Shown: positions 17,807-26,204, numbered from the stretch's first letter. The stretch is 64,000 nucleotides of DNA from Paenibacillus chondroitinus NBRC 15376 (GCF_004000765.1 NZ_BILW01000005.1:62001-126000), one strand, 5' to 3'. Numbers and translations are program-made. The notes: generated by a model from the sequence alone, not told the origin.

Positions 17807-18108
17807 TCCCAGAGACAGCGCGCCCTTCCAGATAAAAAAACGGTTTAATGGACTACTCAACCATGAAAATTAATGTTAAAATTAGTTTTATGGTTAAATA
17901 GAAATCTATTGACCCTATGAAGGGTACAAGCAATTAATAGACTTGTTTTATCCCTATTCTATTGAAAATTAACTGTTTAAAAAAACGACGTTGCTTCCGT
18001 TAAAAAAAATGTTGAAAAAAGAGGGAATATGGCGGTTGTGTGGAATACGTATTTAAGTAATTGTAATGTAAACACAATATTATCCAAGTTATAGGAGGTG
18101 CCAGGGGC
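17807..18108 (+). other. divIB-ftsA regulatory gap with long AT-rich hairpin
   Basis: This 302-nt gap is AT-rich. A 15-bp stem with one bulged G lies at 17859-17895 (AACCAT-g-AAAA-TTAAT against ATTAGTTTTATGGTT, loop GTTAAA); it has no T run. A vegetative promoter candidate is TTGACC near 17909 with an ATTAAT about 18 nt downstream. A better sigma-H match lies at 18020-18048 and is listed separately. ylxW, ylxX and sbp, which fill this place in B. subtilis, are absent. Confidence 0.5.
18020..18048 (+). promoter_or_regulatory. Putative sigma-H promoter of ftsAZ
   Basis: AGAGGGAAT (18020-18028), an 11-nt spacer, and GTGGAATAC (18040-18048) match the sigma-H consensus RNAGGAWWW-N11/12-RNNGAATWW with one mismatch in each half. 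B. subtilis ftsAZ is known to have a sigma-H promoter that raises FtsA and FtsZ at the onset of sporulation. The predicted transcription start is about 55 nt before ftsA. Confidence 0.5.
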
Positions 18109-19356
18109 TTGAGCAACAATGATATCATTGTTAGTTTAGACATCGGTACATCCAAGGTTCGTGCTATTATTGGGGAAGTTGTTAACGGAACCATTAATAT
18201 AATAGGTGTGGGATCTGCCGAGTCAGAGGGTATTCGTAAAGGCGCAATCGTTGATATTGACCAAACGGTCAACTCCATCCGGAGCGCTGTTGATCATGCA
18301 GAACGAATGGTCGGCGTACAAATTTCCGAGGTTTACGTAGGAATTTCAGGGAATCATATTGCTCTTCAATCGAGTCACGGTGTTGTCGCTGTTTCCAATG
18401 AAGACCGAGAAATCGGGGAAGAGGATATTGATCGTGTCATTCAAGCGGCAAGAGTCATCGCATTACCTCCCGAGCGTGAAATTATTGGAGTCGTACCTAA
18501 GCAATACTTAGTTGATGGCCAAGAAGGCATTAACGATCCTCGCGGCATGATCGGCGTTCGCTTAGAAGTGGAAGCGACGATTATCACAGGCGCGAAGACT
18601 GGGATACATAATCTGATCCGAGTTGTGGAAAAATCCGAACTTAAGGTTGCAGGCCTCATCTTGATGTCGCTTGCATCCGGACAGTTAGCTCTTTCCAAGG
18701 ATGAGAAATCAGTTGGAACTGTACTGGTTGATGTTGGTGCAGGTGCAGCGACGATCGCTGTGTTTGAACAAGGGAATCTGACAGCCACATCAACGATTCA
18801 AATCGGCGGTGAGTATATCAGCAATGATATCTCGATAGGCCTTCGTACTCAGCTCGAAATCGCAGAGAAAATAAAGCTGAAATACGGTTGCGCATCGGTA
18901 GACGACTCGGCCCCCGATCAAATGTTTAAGGTTACACGAATGGGAAGCAATGTGGAAAAAGAGTTTTCGCAAGTTGATCTCGCGAATATTATTGAACCCC
19001 GCGTTGAAGAAATTTTCCAAATGATCCGTGCAGAAGTGCACCGTTTGGGATATGGCGATCTAGCTGGTGGGTATGTACTCACAGGCGGGACCGTTTGTAT
19101 GCCAGGTGTACTCGCAATTGCGCAAGCTCAACTCGCTACATCTGTTCGAATTGCCGTTCCTGATTTCATCGGAGTGCGTGATCCTTCTTACACGAGTGGT
19201 GTTGGCATCATTCAATTCGTTTCCAAGTACATGAAAAACCGGAATACCGCTTTCACCAAAAAAGTGGCATCCAAACCTGTAACAAAAAAATCCTCCGAGA
19301 GCTCTAAACCTGGTATTTTGGAACGTGTAAAAAGTTTTTTCAGTGAATTTATTTAG
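18109..19356 (+). CDS. ftsA: Cell division protein FtsA
   Basis: FtsA is the actin-like ATPase that tethers FtsZ to the membrane. The 415-residue protein has the phosphate-1 motif SLDIGTSKVRAIIG at the N-terminus, the SHS2 (1C) domain, phosphate-2 VDVGAGAATIAVFEQG, the adenosine motif GYVLTGGTVCMPGV, a basic Ser-rich linker and a C-terminal amphipathic helix (ILERVKSFFSEFI) that binds the membrane. It starts at TTG 18109, 8 nt after AGGAGGTG. Confidence 0.95.
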   Translation: MSNNDIIVSLDIGTSKVRAIIGEVVNGTINIIGVGSAESEGIRKGAIVDIDQTVNSIRSAVDHAERMVGVQISEVYVGISGNHIALQSSHGVVAVSNEDREIGEEDIDRVIQAARVIALPPEREIIGVVPKQYLVDGQEGINDPRGMIGVRLEVEATIITGAKTGIHNLIRVVEKSELKVAGLILMSLASGQLALSKDEKSVGTVLVDVGAGAATIAVFEQGNLTATSTIQIGGEYISNDISIGLRTQLEIAEKIKLKYGCASVDDSAPDQMFKVTRMGSNVEKEFSQVDLANIIEPRVEEIFQMIRAEVHRLGYGDLAGGYVLTGGTVCMPGVLAIAQAQLATSVRIAVPDFIGVRDPSYTSGVGIIQFVSKYMKNRNTAFTKKVASKPVTKKSSESSKPGILERVKSFFSEFI

Positions 19357-19386
19357 TGAACGCAACGTTAGGGGGATATGACTCAC

Positions 19387-20523
19387 ATGTTTGAATTTGA
19401 TATGGATATGGAACAGTTGGCTCAAATAAAGGTCATCGGTGTTGGTGGCGGTGGTAGTAATGCGGTAAACCGAATGATTGAGAACGGTGTTAAGGGCGTT
19501 GAGTTTATTACCGTTAACACGGATGCTCAAGCTTTACACCTTGCCAAATCGGTGCATAAATTGCAAATCGGGGACAAGCTGACGCGCGGTCTTGGCGCAG
19601 GCGCAAACCCGGATGTAGGGAAGAAAGCGGCAGAAGAGTCAAGGGAGATGATTCTGAACACGCTTCGCGGCGCAGACATGGTATTCGTTACTGCAGGAAT
19701 GGGTGGCGGTACCGGAACTGGAGCGGCTCCCGTTATTGCTGAAATCGCAAAAGAAGTGGGCGCATTAACCGTTGGTGTTGTTACTCGCCCGTTTACATTT
19801 GAAGGTCGCAAACGTTCTTTACAAGCAGAGCAAGGGATTGCAGCATTGAAAGAAAAAGTGGATACGCTTATCATTATTCCTAATGATCGTCTCTTGGAAA
19901 TCGTAGATAAGAAGACGCCTATGCTTGAAGCTTTCCGCGAAGCGGATAACGTACTTCGCCAAGGTGTTCAAGGGATCTCCGATTTGATCGCGGTTCCTGG
20001 TCTGATTAACTTGGACTTTGCCGATGTGAAGACAATCATGACAGAACGCGGCTCCGCCCTGATGGGAATCGGAGTGGCAACAGGTGAAAACCGCGCGGCT
20101 GAAGCAGCGAAAAAGGCGATTTCCTCGCCACTCTTGGAAACGTCGATCGAAGGTGCTCGCGGGGTGCTGATGAACATCACAGGCGGCGTGAACCTAAGCT
20201 TGTACGAAGTCAATGAAGCGGCGGATATCGTGGCATCAGCTTCTGATATTGAAGTGAACATGATTTTCGGAGCCGTTATTGATGATAAACTGAAAGACGA
20301 AATTCTGGTAACAGTCATTGCTACCGGTTTTGAGCATAGAACATCACCGTTGGCTCAACCGGTTAAGCGTCCGGTCAGCGGACATCAAGAGCAACCACAA
20401 TCCTCGCCATCCGTTTCTTCCGACCGATTGAACAACCTCAAACCTTTTGGCTCACAGCCGTCAAACGATCAATTGGATATTCCGACGTTCCTGCGCAATC
20501 GCGGGCGGAATAACGACAAATAA
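19387..20523 (+). CDS. ftsZ: Cell division GTPase FtsZ
   Basis: FtsZ is the tubulin-like GTPase that forms the division ring. At 378 residues it has [17 protein letters not shown] at the N-terminus, the tubulin signature GGGTGTG, the T7 loop [11 protein letters not shown], a variable linker and the conserved C-terminal peptide [10 protein letters not shown] that binds FtsA, SepF and other partners. ATG 19387 gives the usual start MFEFD and stands 11 nt after GGGGG; ATG 19378 is only 2 nt from that site. A strong terminator follows. Confidence 0.97.
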   Translation: MFEFDMDMEQLAQIKVIGVGGGGSNAVNRMIENGVKGVEFITVNTDAQALHLAKSVHKLQIGDKLTRGLGAGANPDVGKKAAEESREMILNTLRGADMVFVTAGMGGGTGTGAAPVIAEIAKEVGALTVGVVTRPFTFEGRKRSLQAEQGIAALKEKVDTLIIIPNDRLLEIVDKKTPMLEAFREADNVLRQGVQGISDLIAVPGLINLDFADVKTIMTERGSALMGIGVATGENRAAEAAKKAISSPLLETSIEGARGVLMNITGGVNLSLYEVNEAADIVASASDIEVNMIFGAVIDDKLKDEILVTVIATGFEHRTSPLAQPVKRPVSGHQEQPQSSPSVSSDRLNNLKPFGSQPSNDQLDIPTFLRNRGRNNDK

Positions 20524-20544
20524 TTACACGAAATGTGTAAAGAG

Positions 20545-20582
20545 ACCGAAGTCCTACGTCATGTAGCGGCTTCGGTTTTTTG
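20545..20582 (+). terminator. Terminator after ftsZ
   Basis: ACCGAAG (20545-20551) pairs with CTTCGGT (20570-20576), with an inner CTAC/GTAG stem, followed by TTTTTGTT. It closes the dcw transcription unit. A small TTACAC/GTGTAA hairpin lies just before it. Confidence 0.9.
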
Positions 20583-20656
20583 TTATTTTGAAGGCTTTTC
20601 TAGCTAGCTAAAGGCCGCGTCAACTGACAAAAAAAGTAGTAGCTTACTAGCAAGTT

Positions 20657-20714
20657 TAGACAGACTTTGAACTAGGATTGCCCTATACTGATTTAGAACC
20701 TTAAAGTTTCGTCA
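20657..20714 (+). promoter_or_regulatory. Possible Spo0A-type spoIIG promoter
   Basis: TAGACA (20657-20662) and TATACT (20684-20689) are separated by 21 bp. The B. subtilis spoIIG promoter is known for an abnormally long spacer (22 bp) and is activated by Spo0A at sigma-A polymerase. A perfect reverse 0A box (TTCGTCA at 20708-20714, that is TGACGAA) lies downstream of the -10, and a 6/7 match TGACAAA at 20625-20631 lies upstream. The assignment is tentative. Confidence 0.35.
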
Positions 20715-20757
20715 GGAAAATGGTTGAAAAAGCATCTATCATGGAGGTGAGGACATT

Positions 20758-21681
20758 GTGATCGTCTACGCGGATCTCATTTTCCTACTGAACTTTCTGA
20801 TGGATGCGGCCATGCTGATCGTAACGGCCAAAACGCGGAAAATATCGTTCAAGTGGTGGAGAATCGCAGGTTCGTCGTTCTTAGGAGCCTCCTATGTCGT
20901 CATTATGTTCTTGCCGGTACCCGTGTTTCTTTTTACATTTTCTGTGAAATGTATGTTTTGTATAGGGATGATTATGACTGCTTTTGGGTTCGGGTCTTTA
21001 CAAAATTTATTGAGAAACCTCGGAACGTTCCTCTTAGTAAATTTTGCTGTCGCTGGCGGGATGTTTGGTATCCATTACGTCCTTGCATCATCCTCTGAGG
21101 TGATGAAAGGTATTGTATTTACCCAATCCGGTGTGGCTATGTTCCAATTCCAAATTGGCAGCGTGCTCTTTGTTCTTTTATTACTTATTCCATTGCTCTG
21201 GTGGTTCAGGACCGTGCTGCAAAGCACGAAGCAGCGTGAGGTACTGACAGCCTACGTGGCGGAAGTTACGATTCATGTAGGGGACTACACGGCCTCCTGC
21301 AAAGGATTGATTGATACGGGAAATCAATTGTATGATCCACTAACGCGCACCCCTGTGATGGTCATGGAAGTGTCGGAATGGGGCGATGTATTGCCTGTAG
21401 AGTGGCTGCAGCGGATTCGGTCAGCTGATGTTGACCAAATCATAAGCGGTTTGGGTGTAGAAGAGTTCGTTTGGCAGGACCGCTTGCGTCTAGTGCCTTA
21501 TCGAGGCGTTAATCGGAACACCCAATTCATGCTGGCCATTAAACCGGATAAGGTGGTGATTACCCATAATAGTACGCAAATTGAAGCATCCAAGGTGCTT
21601 ATCGGACTCGACGGCGGAAAGCTTTGCAGTGACGGATCCTATCAAGCGATTATTCATCCGGCTTTAATATCTGCTGGTTAG
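20758..21681 (+). CDS. spoIIGA: Sporulation sigma-E processing peptidase SpoIIGA
   Basis: SpoIIGA is the membrane aspartic protease that removes the pro-sequence of sigma-E after the forespore signals through SpoIIR. The 307-residue protein has five membrane helices in its first half (start MIVYADLIFLLNFLMDA), then a soluble aspartyl protease domain with the active-site pattern GLIDTGNQLYDPLT. It starts at GTG 20758 after GGAGGTG. Its substrate gene sigE follows, but the 179-nt gap between them is filled by the hairpin repeat array. Confidence 0.95.
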   Translation: MIVYADLIFLLNFLMDAAMLIVTAKTRKISFKWWRIAGSSFLGASYVVIMFLPVPVFLFTFSVKCMFCIGMIMTAFGFGSLQNLLRNLGTFLLVNFAVAGGMFGIHYVLASSSEVMKGIVFTQSGVAMFQFQIGSVLFVLLLLIPLLWWFRTVLQSTKQREVLTAYVAEVTIHVGDYTASCKGLIDTGNQLYDPLTRTPVMVMEVSEWGDVLPVEWLQRIRSADVDQIISGLGVEEFVWQDRLRLVPYRGVNRNTQFMLAIKPDKVVITHNSTQIEASKVLIGLDGGKLCSDGSYQAIIHPALISAG

Positions 21682-21696
21682 CGCTTTCATTGCCCT

Positions 21697-21852
21697 GGCG
21701 AAGTCTGTTCTGATACGCAAAACTCAGCGAATGCATACGAAGCAAGTTTTCCTGCGGAAAACTCAACCCATGCTCACGAAGTTAGTTTTGCTGACGCAAA
21801 ACTCAGCTTACGCTTACGAAGCAAGTTTTGCTAACGCAAAACTCTTAGGAGG
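21697..21852 (+). repeat. Hairpin/Shine-Dalgarno repeat array, sigE locus (4 units)
   Basis: Four head-to-tail units fill most of the spoIIGA-sigE gap: a degenerate one (about 21697-21720), two complete ones at 21721-21759 (39 bp) and 21760-21799 (40 bp), and a final one from 21800. Hairpins are GTTTTCC-TGC-GGAAAAC (21746-21762), GTTTTGC-TGAC-GCAAAAC and AGTTTTGC-TAAC-GCAAAACT (21824-21843). Only the last unit ends in AGGAGG (21847-21852), 3 nt after its hairpin; it serves as the sigE ribosome site. GCTTACGA begins 49 nt before the sigE ATG. Confidence 0.9.
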
Positions 21853-21860
21853 AAACTAAC

Positions 21861-22583
21861 ATGCTCTTGAAGTGGAAAATGCTTTTACAACTAGCGTACT
21901 ATCGAATTTTGATGCTCCTTGGCCTTAAGGGAGAAGAAATCTATTACATAGGTGGAAGCGAAGCTCTACCGCCACCGCTAACGCGAGAAGAAGAAGAATA
22001 CTTATTGGAAAAATTACCGTCCGGGGATGCTGCTATTCGAGCTATGTTGATTGAACGCAACCTGCGATTGGTTGTTTATATAGCCAGGAAATTTGAAAAT
22101 ACAGGCATCAACATCGAGGATCTGGTTTCCATTGGCGCTATTGGCTTAATCAAAGCCGTTAATACGTTTGATCCGGAGAAGAAGATTAAACTTGCTACAT
22201 ACGCTTCCAGATGTATTGAGAACGAAATTTTAATGTACCTGCGGCGTAATAGTAAAATCCGTACGGAAGTATCTTTTGACGAACCGCTGAATATCGATTG
22301 GGATGGCAATGAGCTGCTATTGTCCGATGTGCTCGGAACAGAGAACGATACCATTTACCGTAACATTGAAGAACAAGTAGACCGTAAGCTGCTGCACAAA
22401 GCGTTGGATAAATTAAGTGAGCGTGAGCGAATTATCATGGAGCTGCGTTTTGGATTACAGGACGGCGAGGAAAAAACGCAAAAAGATGTCGCAGATCTGC
22501 TTGGCATTTCGCAATCCTACATCTCCAGGCTGGAAAAGCGAATCATTAAAAGGCTTCGTAAGGAGTTTAATAAGATGGTGTAA
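21861..22583 (+). CDS. sigE: RNA polymerase sigma-E factor (pro-form)
   Basis: The early mother-cell sigma factor of sporulation, 240 residues. The first about 27 residues form the hydrophobic pro-sequence ([19 protein letters not shown]), ending at the conserved processing region [16 protein letters not shown] that SpoIIGA cuts. Region 2 ([33 protein letters not shown]) and the region 4 helix-turn-helix ([20 protein letters not shown]) are intact; there is no interruption as in skin-type rearrangements. The ribosome site is supplied by the repeat array upstream. Confidence 0.97.
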   Translation: MLLKWKMLLQLAYYRILMLLGLKGEEIYYIGGSEALPPPLTREEEEYLLEKLPSGDAAIRAMLIERNLRLVVYIARKFENTGINIEDLVSIGAIGLIKAVNTFDPEKKIKLATYASRCIENEILMYLRRNSKIRTEVSFDEPLNIDWDGNELLLSDVLGTENDTIYRNIEEQVDRKLLHKALDKLSERERIIMELRFGLQDGEEKTQKDVADLLGISQSYISRLEKRIIKRLRKEFNKMV

Positions 22584-22590
22584 GGTGAAA

Positions 22591-22633
22591 AGAGAGCTTG
22601 GGATGAGGTTGCGATCCCACCTCTCTTTTTTTT
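22591..22633 (+). terminator. Terminator after sigE
   Basis: AGAGAG...GGGAT pairs with ATCCC...CTCTCT (22591-22626), followed by about eight T residues. It separates sigE from sigG, which therefore needs its own promoter. Confidence 0.92.
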
Positions 22634-22736
22634 GTGAAAAATTTTTTTAAGCTGGCGATGTTCAAATTGTTCAGGCGTCACAGGGGGGAGCGAGTCGGAG
22701 ACCTTTTGTCAAGTGGCTGGACGGGGTGTTAAGCAG

Positions 22737-22765
22737 GAATAAATCACTCACTCAGGGGGATAATT
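22737..22765 (+). promoter_or_regulatory. Possible sigma-F/G-type promoter of sigG
   Basis: GAATA (22737-22741) and GGGGATAATT (22756-22765), 14 nt apart, resemble the forespore consensus GYATA-N15-GGnnAnAnTR with one mismatch in each half. sigG transcription by sigma-F is established in B. subtilis, and the terminator upstream makes a promoter in this gap necessary. The exact site is uncertain. Confidence 0.35.
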
Positions 22766-22798
22766 AACATTAATGTTTCTCCTTGGGAGGTAATCACG

Positions 22799-23581
22799 GT
22801 GACCCGAAATAAAGTTGAGATATGTGGTGTTGATACCGCCAAACTGCCTGTTCTGACCAATGCAGAAATGCGTGAGCTGTTCGCTGATTTGCAGACTAAG
22901 CAGGAGCGAACGGCAAGAGAGAAATTGGTGAATGGGAACCTCAGATTGGTTCTAAGTGTGATCCAGAGGTTCAACAATCGCGGAGAGTATGTGGACGATC
23001 TCTTCCAAGTTGGCTGTATCGGTCTGATGAAAGCCATTGATAACTTTGATTTAAGCCAAAATGTCAAATTCTCAACCTATGCTGTACCGATGATTATAGG
23101 TGAGATACGCCGCTACTTACGTGACAACAACCCGATTCGCGTTTCTCGTTCCTTAAGAGATATTGCTTACAAAGCGCTGCAAGTCAGAGACAGCCTGACG
23201 AATGCGAACTCACGCGAACCTACGATTTATGAGATCTCCGAGGCACTGAACGTGCCCAAAGAGGATGTCGTGTTTGCACTCGACGCTATTCAAGACCCGG
23301 TTTCGTTATTCGAACCGATTTATCATGATGGCGGTGATCCGATTTATGTCATGGATCAAATCAGTGATGAAAGAAATAAGGACATGTCCTGGATTGAGGG
23401 AATCGCACTTCGTGAAGCGATGCGCAAGCTGAATGCGAGAGAGAAAATGATTCTCTCCATGCGCTTTTTTGAAGGAAAAACACAGATGGAGGTTGCCGAT
23501 GAGATTGGTATTTCCCAAGCACAGGTTTCGCGGCTTGAGAAATCAGCCATCTGCCAGATGCAGAAACATGTGAAATCGTAA
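22799..23581 (+). CDS. sigG: RNA polymerase sigma-G factor
   Basis: The late forespore sigma factor, 260 residues. N-terminal residues MTRNKVEICGVDTAKLPVL form the typical sigma-G leader. Region 2 (VNGNLRLVLSVIQRF, GCIGLMKAIDNFDLSQNVKF), region 3 and region 4 (TQMEVADEIGISQAQVSRLE) are all present. It starts at GTG 22799 after GGAGGT and sits between two terminators, so it is a single-gene unit, as in other spore formers. Confidence 0.97.
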   Translation: MTRNKVEICGVDTAKLPVLTNAEMRELFADLQTKQERTAREKLVNGNLRLVLSVIQRFNNRGEYVDDLFQVGCIGLMKAIDNFDLSQNVKFSTYAVPMIIGEIRRYLRDNNPIRVSRSLRDIAYKALQVRDSLTNANSREPTIYEISEALNVPKEDVVFALDAIQDPVSLFEPIYHDGGDPIYVMDQISDERNKDMSWIEGIALREAMRKLNAREKMILSMRFFEGKTQMEVADEIGISQAQVSRLEKSAICQMQKHVKS

Positions 23582-23592
23582 TTTCTATACAT

Positions 23593-23634
23593 AAAGACCG
23601 GAGCAGCTGTGACAAGCTGTGACGGTCTTTTTTT
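23593..23634 (+). terminator. Terminator after sigG
   Basis: AAAGACCG (23593-23600) pairs with CGGTCTTT (23623-23630), with an inner CAGCT/AGCTG stem, followed by further T residues. Confidence 0.9.
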
Positions 23635-23717
23635 GATATTCAGGACATTTTGCCCACACTGCACATATACTAGTACAAAATCAGTTAAAATCCTATGGAT
23701 TCGTGGTGAATAGCCTC

Positions 23718-24017
23718 ATGAAAATATCTGATTTCCAGACGAAAGATGTCATTAATATCGTGGACGGCAAAAAGCTCGGTCAAATCAGCGATCTGGAGCT
23801 GGATCTGCTGCAGGGACGGATCGAAGCGATTGTCGTGCCGAATCAAAGCCGATTCTTCGGATTGTTTGGTACCGGAACAGACGTCATCATACCATGGAAA
23901 CATATTGTAAAAATCGGCGCAGACGTTGTGCTCGTGAAGCTTGAAGATGCTCGTCCGTATCGTCAAACCGATGAAAATGAAGGTGTCTATGAGTTCAACA
24001 GACAGTTCCGCAACTAA
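23718..24017 (+). CDS. ylmC: YlmC/YmxH-family PRC-barrel protein
   Basis: A 99-residue PRC-barrel protein beginning MKISDFQTKDVINIVDGKKL, closely like B. subtilis YlmC, with the typical DLELDLLQGRIEAIVVP. PRC-barrel domains of this kind bind RNA-processing or membrane-associated partners; the cellular role of YlmC is not settled. ATG 23718 fits the family start, with GTGGTG 10 nt upstream; an in-frame GTG at 23703 would add five residues. The gene stands alone between two terminators. Confidence 0.85.
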   Translation: MKISDFQTKDVINIVDGKKLGQISDLELDLLQGRIEAIVVPNQSRFFGLFGTGTDVIIPWKHIVKIGADVVLVKLEDARPYRQTDENEGVYEFNRQFRN

Positions 24018-24022
24018 CGTAT

Positions 24023-24083
24023 GACACACGAATGCAGGCTGAATTCGCACAATCAGCCAAGAGACAATCGTGTGTCTTTTTGT
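24023..24083 (+). terminator. Two-tier terminator after ylmC
   Basis: GACACACGA (24023-24031) pairs with TCGTGTGTC (24068-24076); the loop holds an inner GGCTGA/TCAGCC stem (24037-24042 with 24053-24058). TTTTTGTTTT follows. Confidence 0.88.
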
Positions 24084-24124
24084 TTTGTGCTAAAGTAGAG
24101 GTAGTATGAAAGCAAGGGAGTGGA

Positions 24125-24976
24125 ATGATCGTGGAACCATTTGTGAAACAAGTTAGAGAGGGGCAGCCTGCACTCTTTACGATAGAAAGCTGGATGAATC
24201 AATTTGAAGGACTTACTGCGGGCTTTACGTCACGACATGGCGGAGTGAGCGAAGCGCCCTATTCAACGCTGAACTGTGGTCTGCATGTGCTGGATAATCC
24301 TGAGCACGTGATCAGGAACCGCGAACGGCTAGCTGAGGCAATCGGTCAGCCATTCGACGCTTTTACCTATGCGGAGCAGGTGCATGGCAATGAGGTGACC
24401 GTTGTGTCGCTTCAGGAGAAAGGGATAGGAAGAACGTCGAGGGAGTCAGCCATTCAAGCGAAAGACGGCTTTATTACGAAGGAGAAGGGAATTGTGCTCT
24501 GTGCGCAGTTTGCAGACTGTGTACCGCTGTTTTTCTACGATCCTGTACAGCACGTCGTGGGACTCTCTCATGCCGGGTGGAAAGGGACCGTGCTAAACAT
24601 TTCCATGGCTACAATATCCTTAATGACACATACTTTTGGTAGTCAGCCTAAGGACATCAGGGCAGCCATCGGACCTTCCATCGGTGTTTGCTGCTATGAG
24701 GTGGACGAAACCGTTGCAACACGTGTGTATGCTGTGCTGGAAGAAATTAATGCAACGCCCGATGAAAGGCTTACAGTGATTACTGGCAAGGACAACGGCA
24801 AATACATGCTGAATTTGCAAGAACTGAACCGAAAATTGTTGGTACAAGCAGGAATTTTGTCGTCCCATATCGAAGTTACTCAGTTATGTACGAGTTGTCG
24901 CTCAGATGACTTCTTTTCTCATCGCAAAGAGGGCGGATCAACAGGTAGAATGGTTGCTTGGATTGGTCTTCGGTAA
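24125..24976 (+). CDS. pgeF: Polyphenol oxidase / purine nucleoside phosphorylase YlmD (YfiH family)
   Basis: A 283-residue protein of the multicopper-oxidase-like YfiH family. It has the metal and active-site signatures GFTSRHGGVSEAPYSTLN, CAQFADCVPLFFYDP, GLSHAGWKGT and GPSIGVCCYEV, and a C-terminal CTSCRSDDFFSHR. Members act on purine nucleosides, and PgeF edits mis-incorporated residues in peptidoglycan precursors. The latter fits its location beside division genes but is inferred. ATG 24125 and GTG 24131 are both possible starts. Confidence 0.9.
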   Translation: MIVEPFVKQVREGQPALFTIESWMNQFEGLTAGFTSRHGGVSEAPYSTLNCGLHVLDNPEHVIRNRERLAEAIGQPFDAFTYAEQVHGNEVTVVSLQEKGIGRTSRESAIQAKDGFITKEKGIVLCAQFADCVPLFFYDPVQHVVGLSHAGWKGTVLNISMATISLMTHTFGSQPKDIRAAIGPSIGVCCYEVDETVATRVYAVLEEINATPDERLTVITGKDNGKYMLNLQELNRKLLVQAGILSSHIEVTQLCTSCRSDDFFSHRKEGGSTGRMVAWIGLR

Positions 24977-25021
24977 GGAGAAACAAGCAGGCAACGTTTG
25001 AAAATTGAGGTGTTTACATAT

Positions 25022-25708
25022 ATGACTTTACTAGCGCGTAAAGAAGAAGTTGAAGCTCGTGTTGCTGCAGCTTGCCAGCGGTCAGGACGAAATGAGAATG
25101 AGATCAAGATTATTGCTGTGACCAAATATGTATCCTTGGAGACGACCCGAAGCGTACTGGATACGGGATTGCTGCATATCGGTGAAAATCGTTGGCAGGA
25201 TGTGAAGCCTAAGTGGGAAGCACTGCATGACCGGGGTACGTGGCATTTCATAGGCCATTTGCAGACGAACAAGGTGAAGGATGTCATTGGCAAATTCGCT
25301 TACATTCATTCGCTCGACCGAATGTCGCTCGCCAAAGAGCTGGACAAGCAGGCTGCGGCACTGGGTATGAAAGTGAATTGTTTACTGCAAGTGAACATAT
25401 CCGGAGAAGAATCCAAGTATGGCATGGACCCCGAGCATTTCTTCGAATTTGCTGAAGAAGTCAGCAAACTGCAGCATATACATATCTCCGGTTTAATGAC
25501 GATGGCGCCTTATGAGATGGAAGCCGATGCGACTAGACCTGTCTTTCGCGGTTTGAGAGAACTGAGAGATCGGTTGAATGAGCGCAGCATCTTCCCCTAT
25601 GAGATCAAAGAACTATCAATGGGAATGTCCGGGGATTTTGAAGTAGCAATTGAAGAGGGAGCTACTTGGGTGCGATTGGGTACTGTTCTGGTTGGAAAAG
25701 AAGCATAA
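25022..25708 (+). CDS. ylmE: YggS/PROSC-family PLP homeostasis protein YlmE
   Basis: A 228-residue PLP-binding protein of the YggS family, an alanine-racemase-like barrel without known catalysis that buffers pyridoxal phosphate and affects amino-acid balance. The PLP lysine lies in IIAVTKYVS, and GENRWQD, WHFIGHLQTNK and LSMGMSGDFEVAIEEGATWV are family signatures. ATG 25022 is 7 nt after GAGGTG; an upstream in-frame TTG at 24998 has no ribosome site. Confidence 0.92.
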   Translation: MTLLARKEEVEARVAAACQRSGRNENEIKIIAVTKYVSLETTRSVLDTGLLHIGENRWQDVKPKWEALHDRGTWHFIGHLQTNKVKDVIGKFAYIHSLDRMSLAKELDKQAAALGMKVNCLLQVNISGEESKYGMDPEHFFEFAEEVSKLQHIHISGLMTMAPYEMEADATRPVFRGLRELRDRLNERSIFPYEIKELSMGMSGDFEVAIEEGATWVRLGTVLVGKEA

Positions 25709-25749
25709 AGGTTATAAAGGATTGAAGAAGCGGATAGGAGGGAATTATA

Positions 25750-26172
25750 ATGGGAGTTTATAACCGTTTTATGAATTTTCTTGGATTACAAGAAGAGGAA
25801 GAAGTTGTGGAGCGTGAGCGAATCGTGGAAACAACGGAAGAACCTGAAACCAATCCCTATGAATTGCGTAATAAAAATAAGGCGAATGTCGTCAGCATTC
25901 ACTCTCAGAAGAACGCGCGTGTCGTGCTGAGCGAGCCTAGAACGTACGAAGAAACGCAAGACATCGCGGATCATCTTCGTTCTCGAAGAGCGGTGGTCGT
26001 CAATCTACAGCGAGTTCGCGGTGATTTAGCCATACGCATCGTAGATTTTTTGAGCGGAACAGTATATGCTTTGAATGGGTCTATATCCAAACTGGGACCG
26101 AATATCTTCCTTTGCACACCTGATACAGTTGATATTCATGGCCACATCTCAGAGATGATGGGTGAGGAATAG
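25750..26172 (+). CDS. sepF: Cell division protein SepF
   Basis: SepF is a 140-residue Z-ring protein that polymerises into arcs and tethers FtsZ to the membrane. It starts with the amphipathic membrane helix [18 protein letters not shown], has an acidic linker ([15 protein letters not shown]) and then the conserved domain with [28 protein letters not shown] and [21 protein letters not shown] 25750 follows AGGAGGGAA. It is part of the ylmE-ylmH operon. Confidence 0.96.
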   Translation: MGVYNRFMNFLGLQEEEEVVERERIVETTEEPETNPYELRNKNKANVVSIHSQKNARVVLSEPRTYEETQDIADHLRSRRAVVVNLQRVRGDLAIRIVDFLSGTVYALNGSISKLGPNIFLCTPDTVDIHGHISEMMGEE

Positions 26173-26204
26173 GCGCATATCCTAACACAGAGGTGGATGC
26201 GTAC

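Noticed and set aside
21861..22583. Possible interruption of sigE by an excision element
   Set aside because: The frame is complete from pro-sequence to region 4; the repeat array lies outside the gene.
23641..23690. CATATACTA near 23664 as a sigma-G -10 for ylmC
   Set aside because: No fitting -35 at 17-18 bp upstream.
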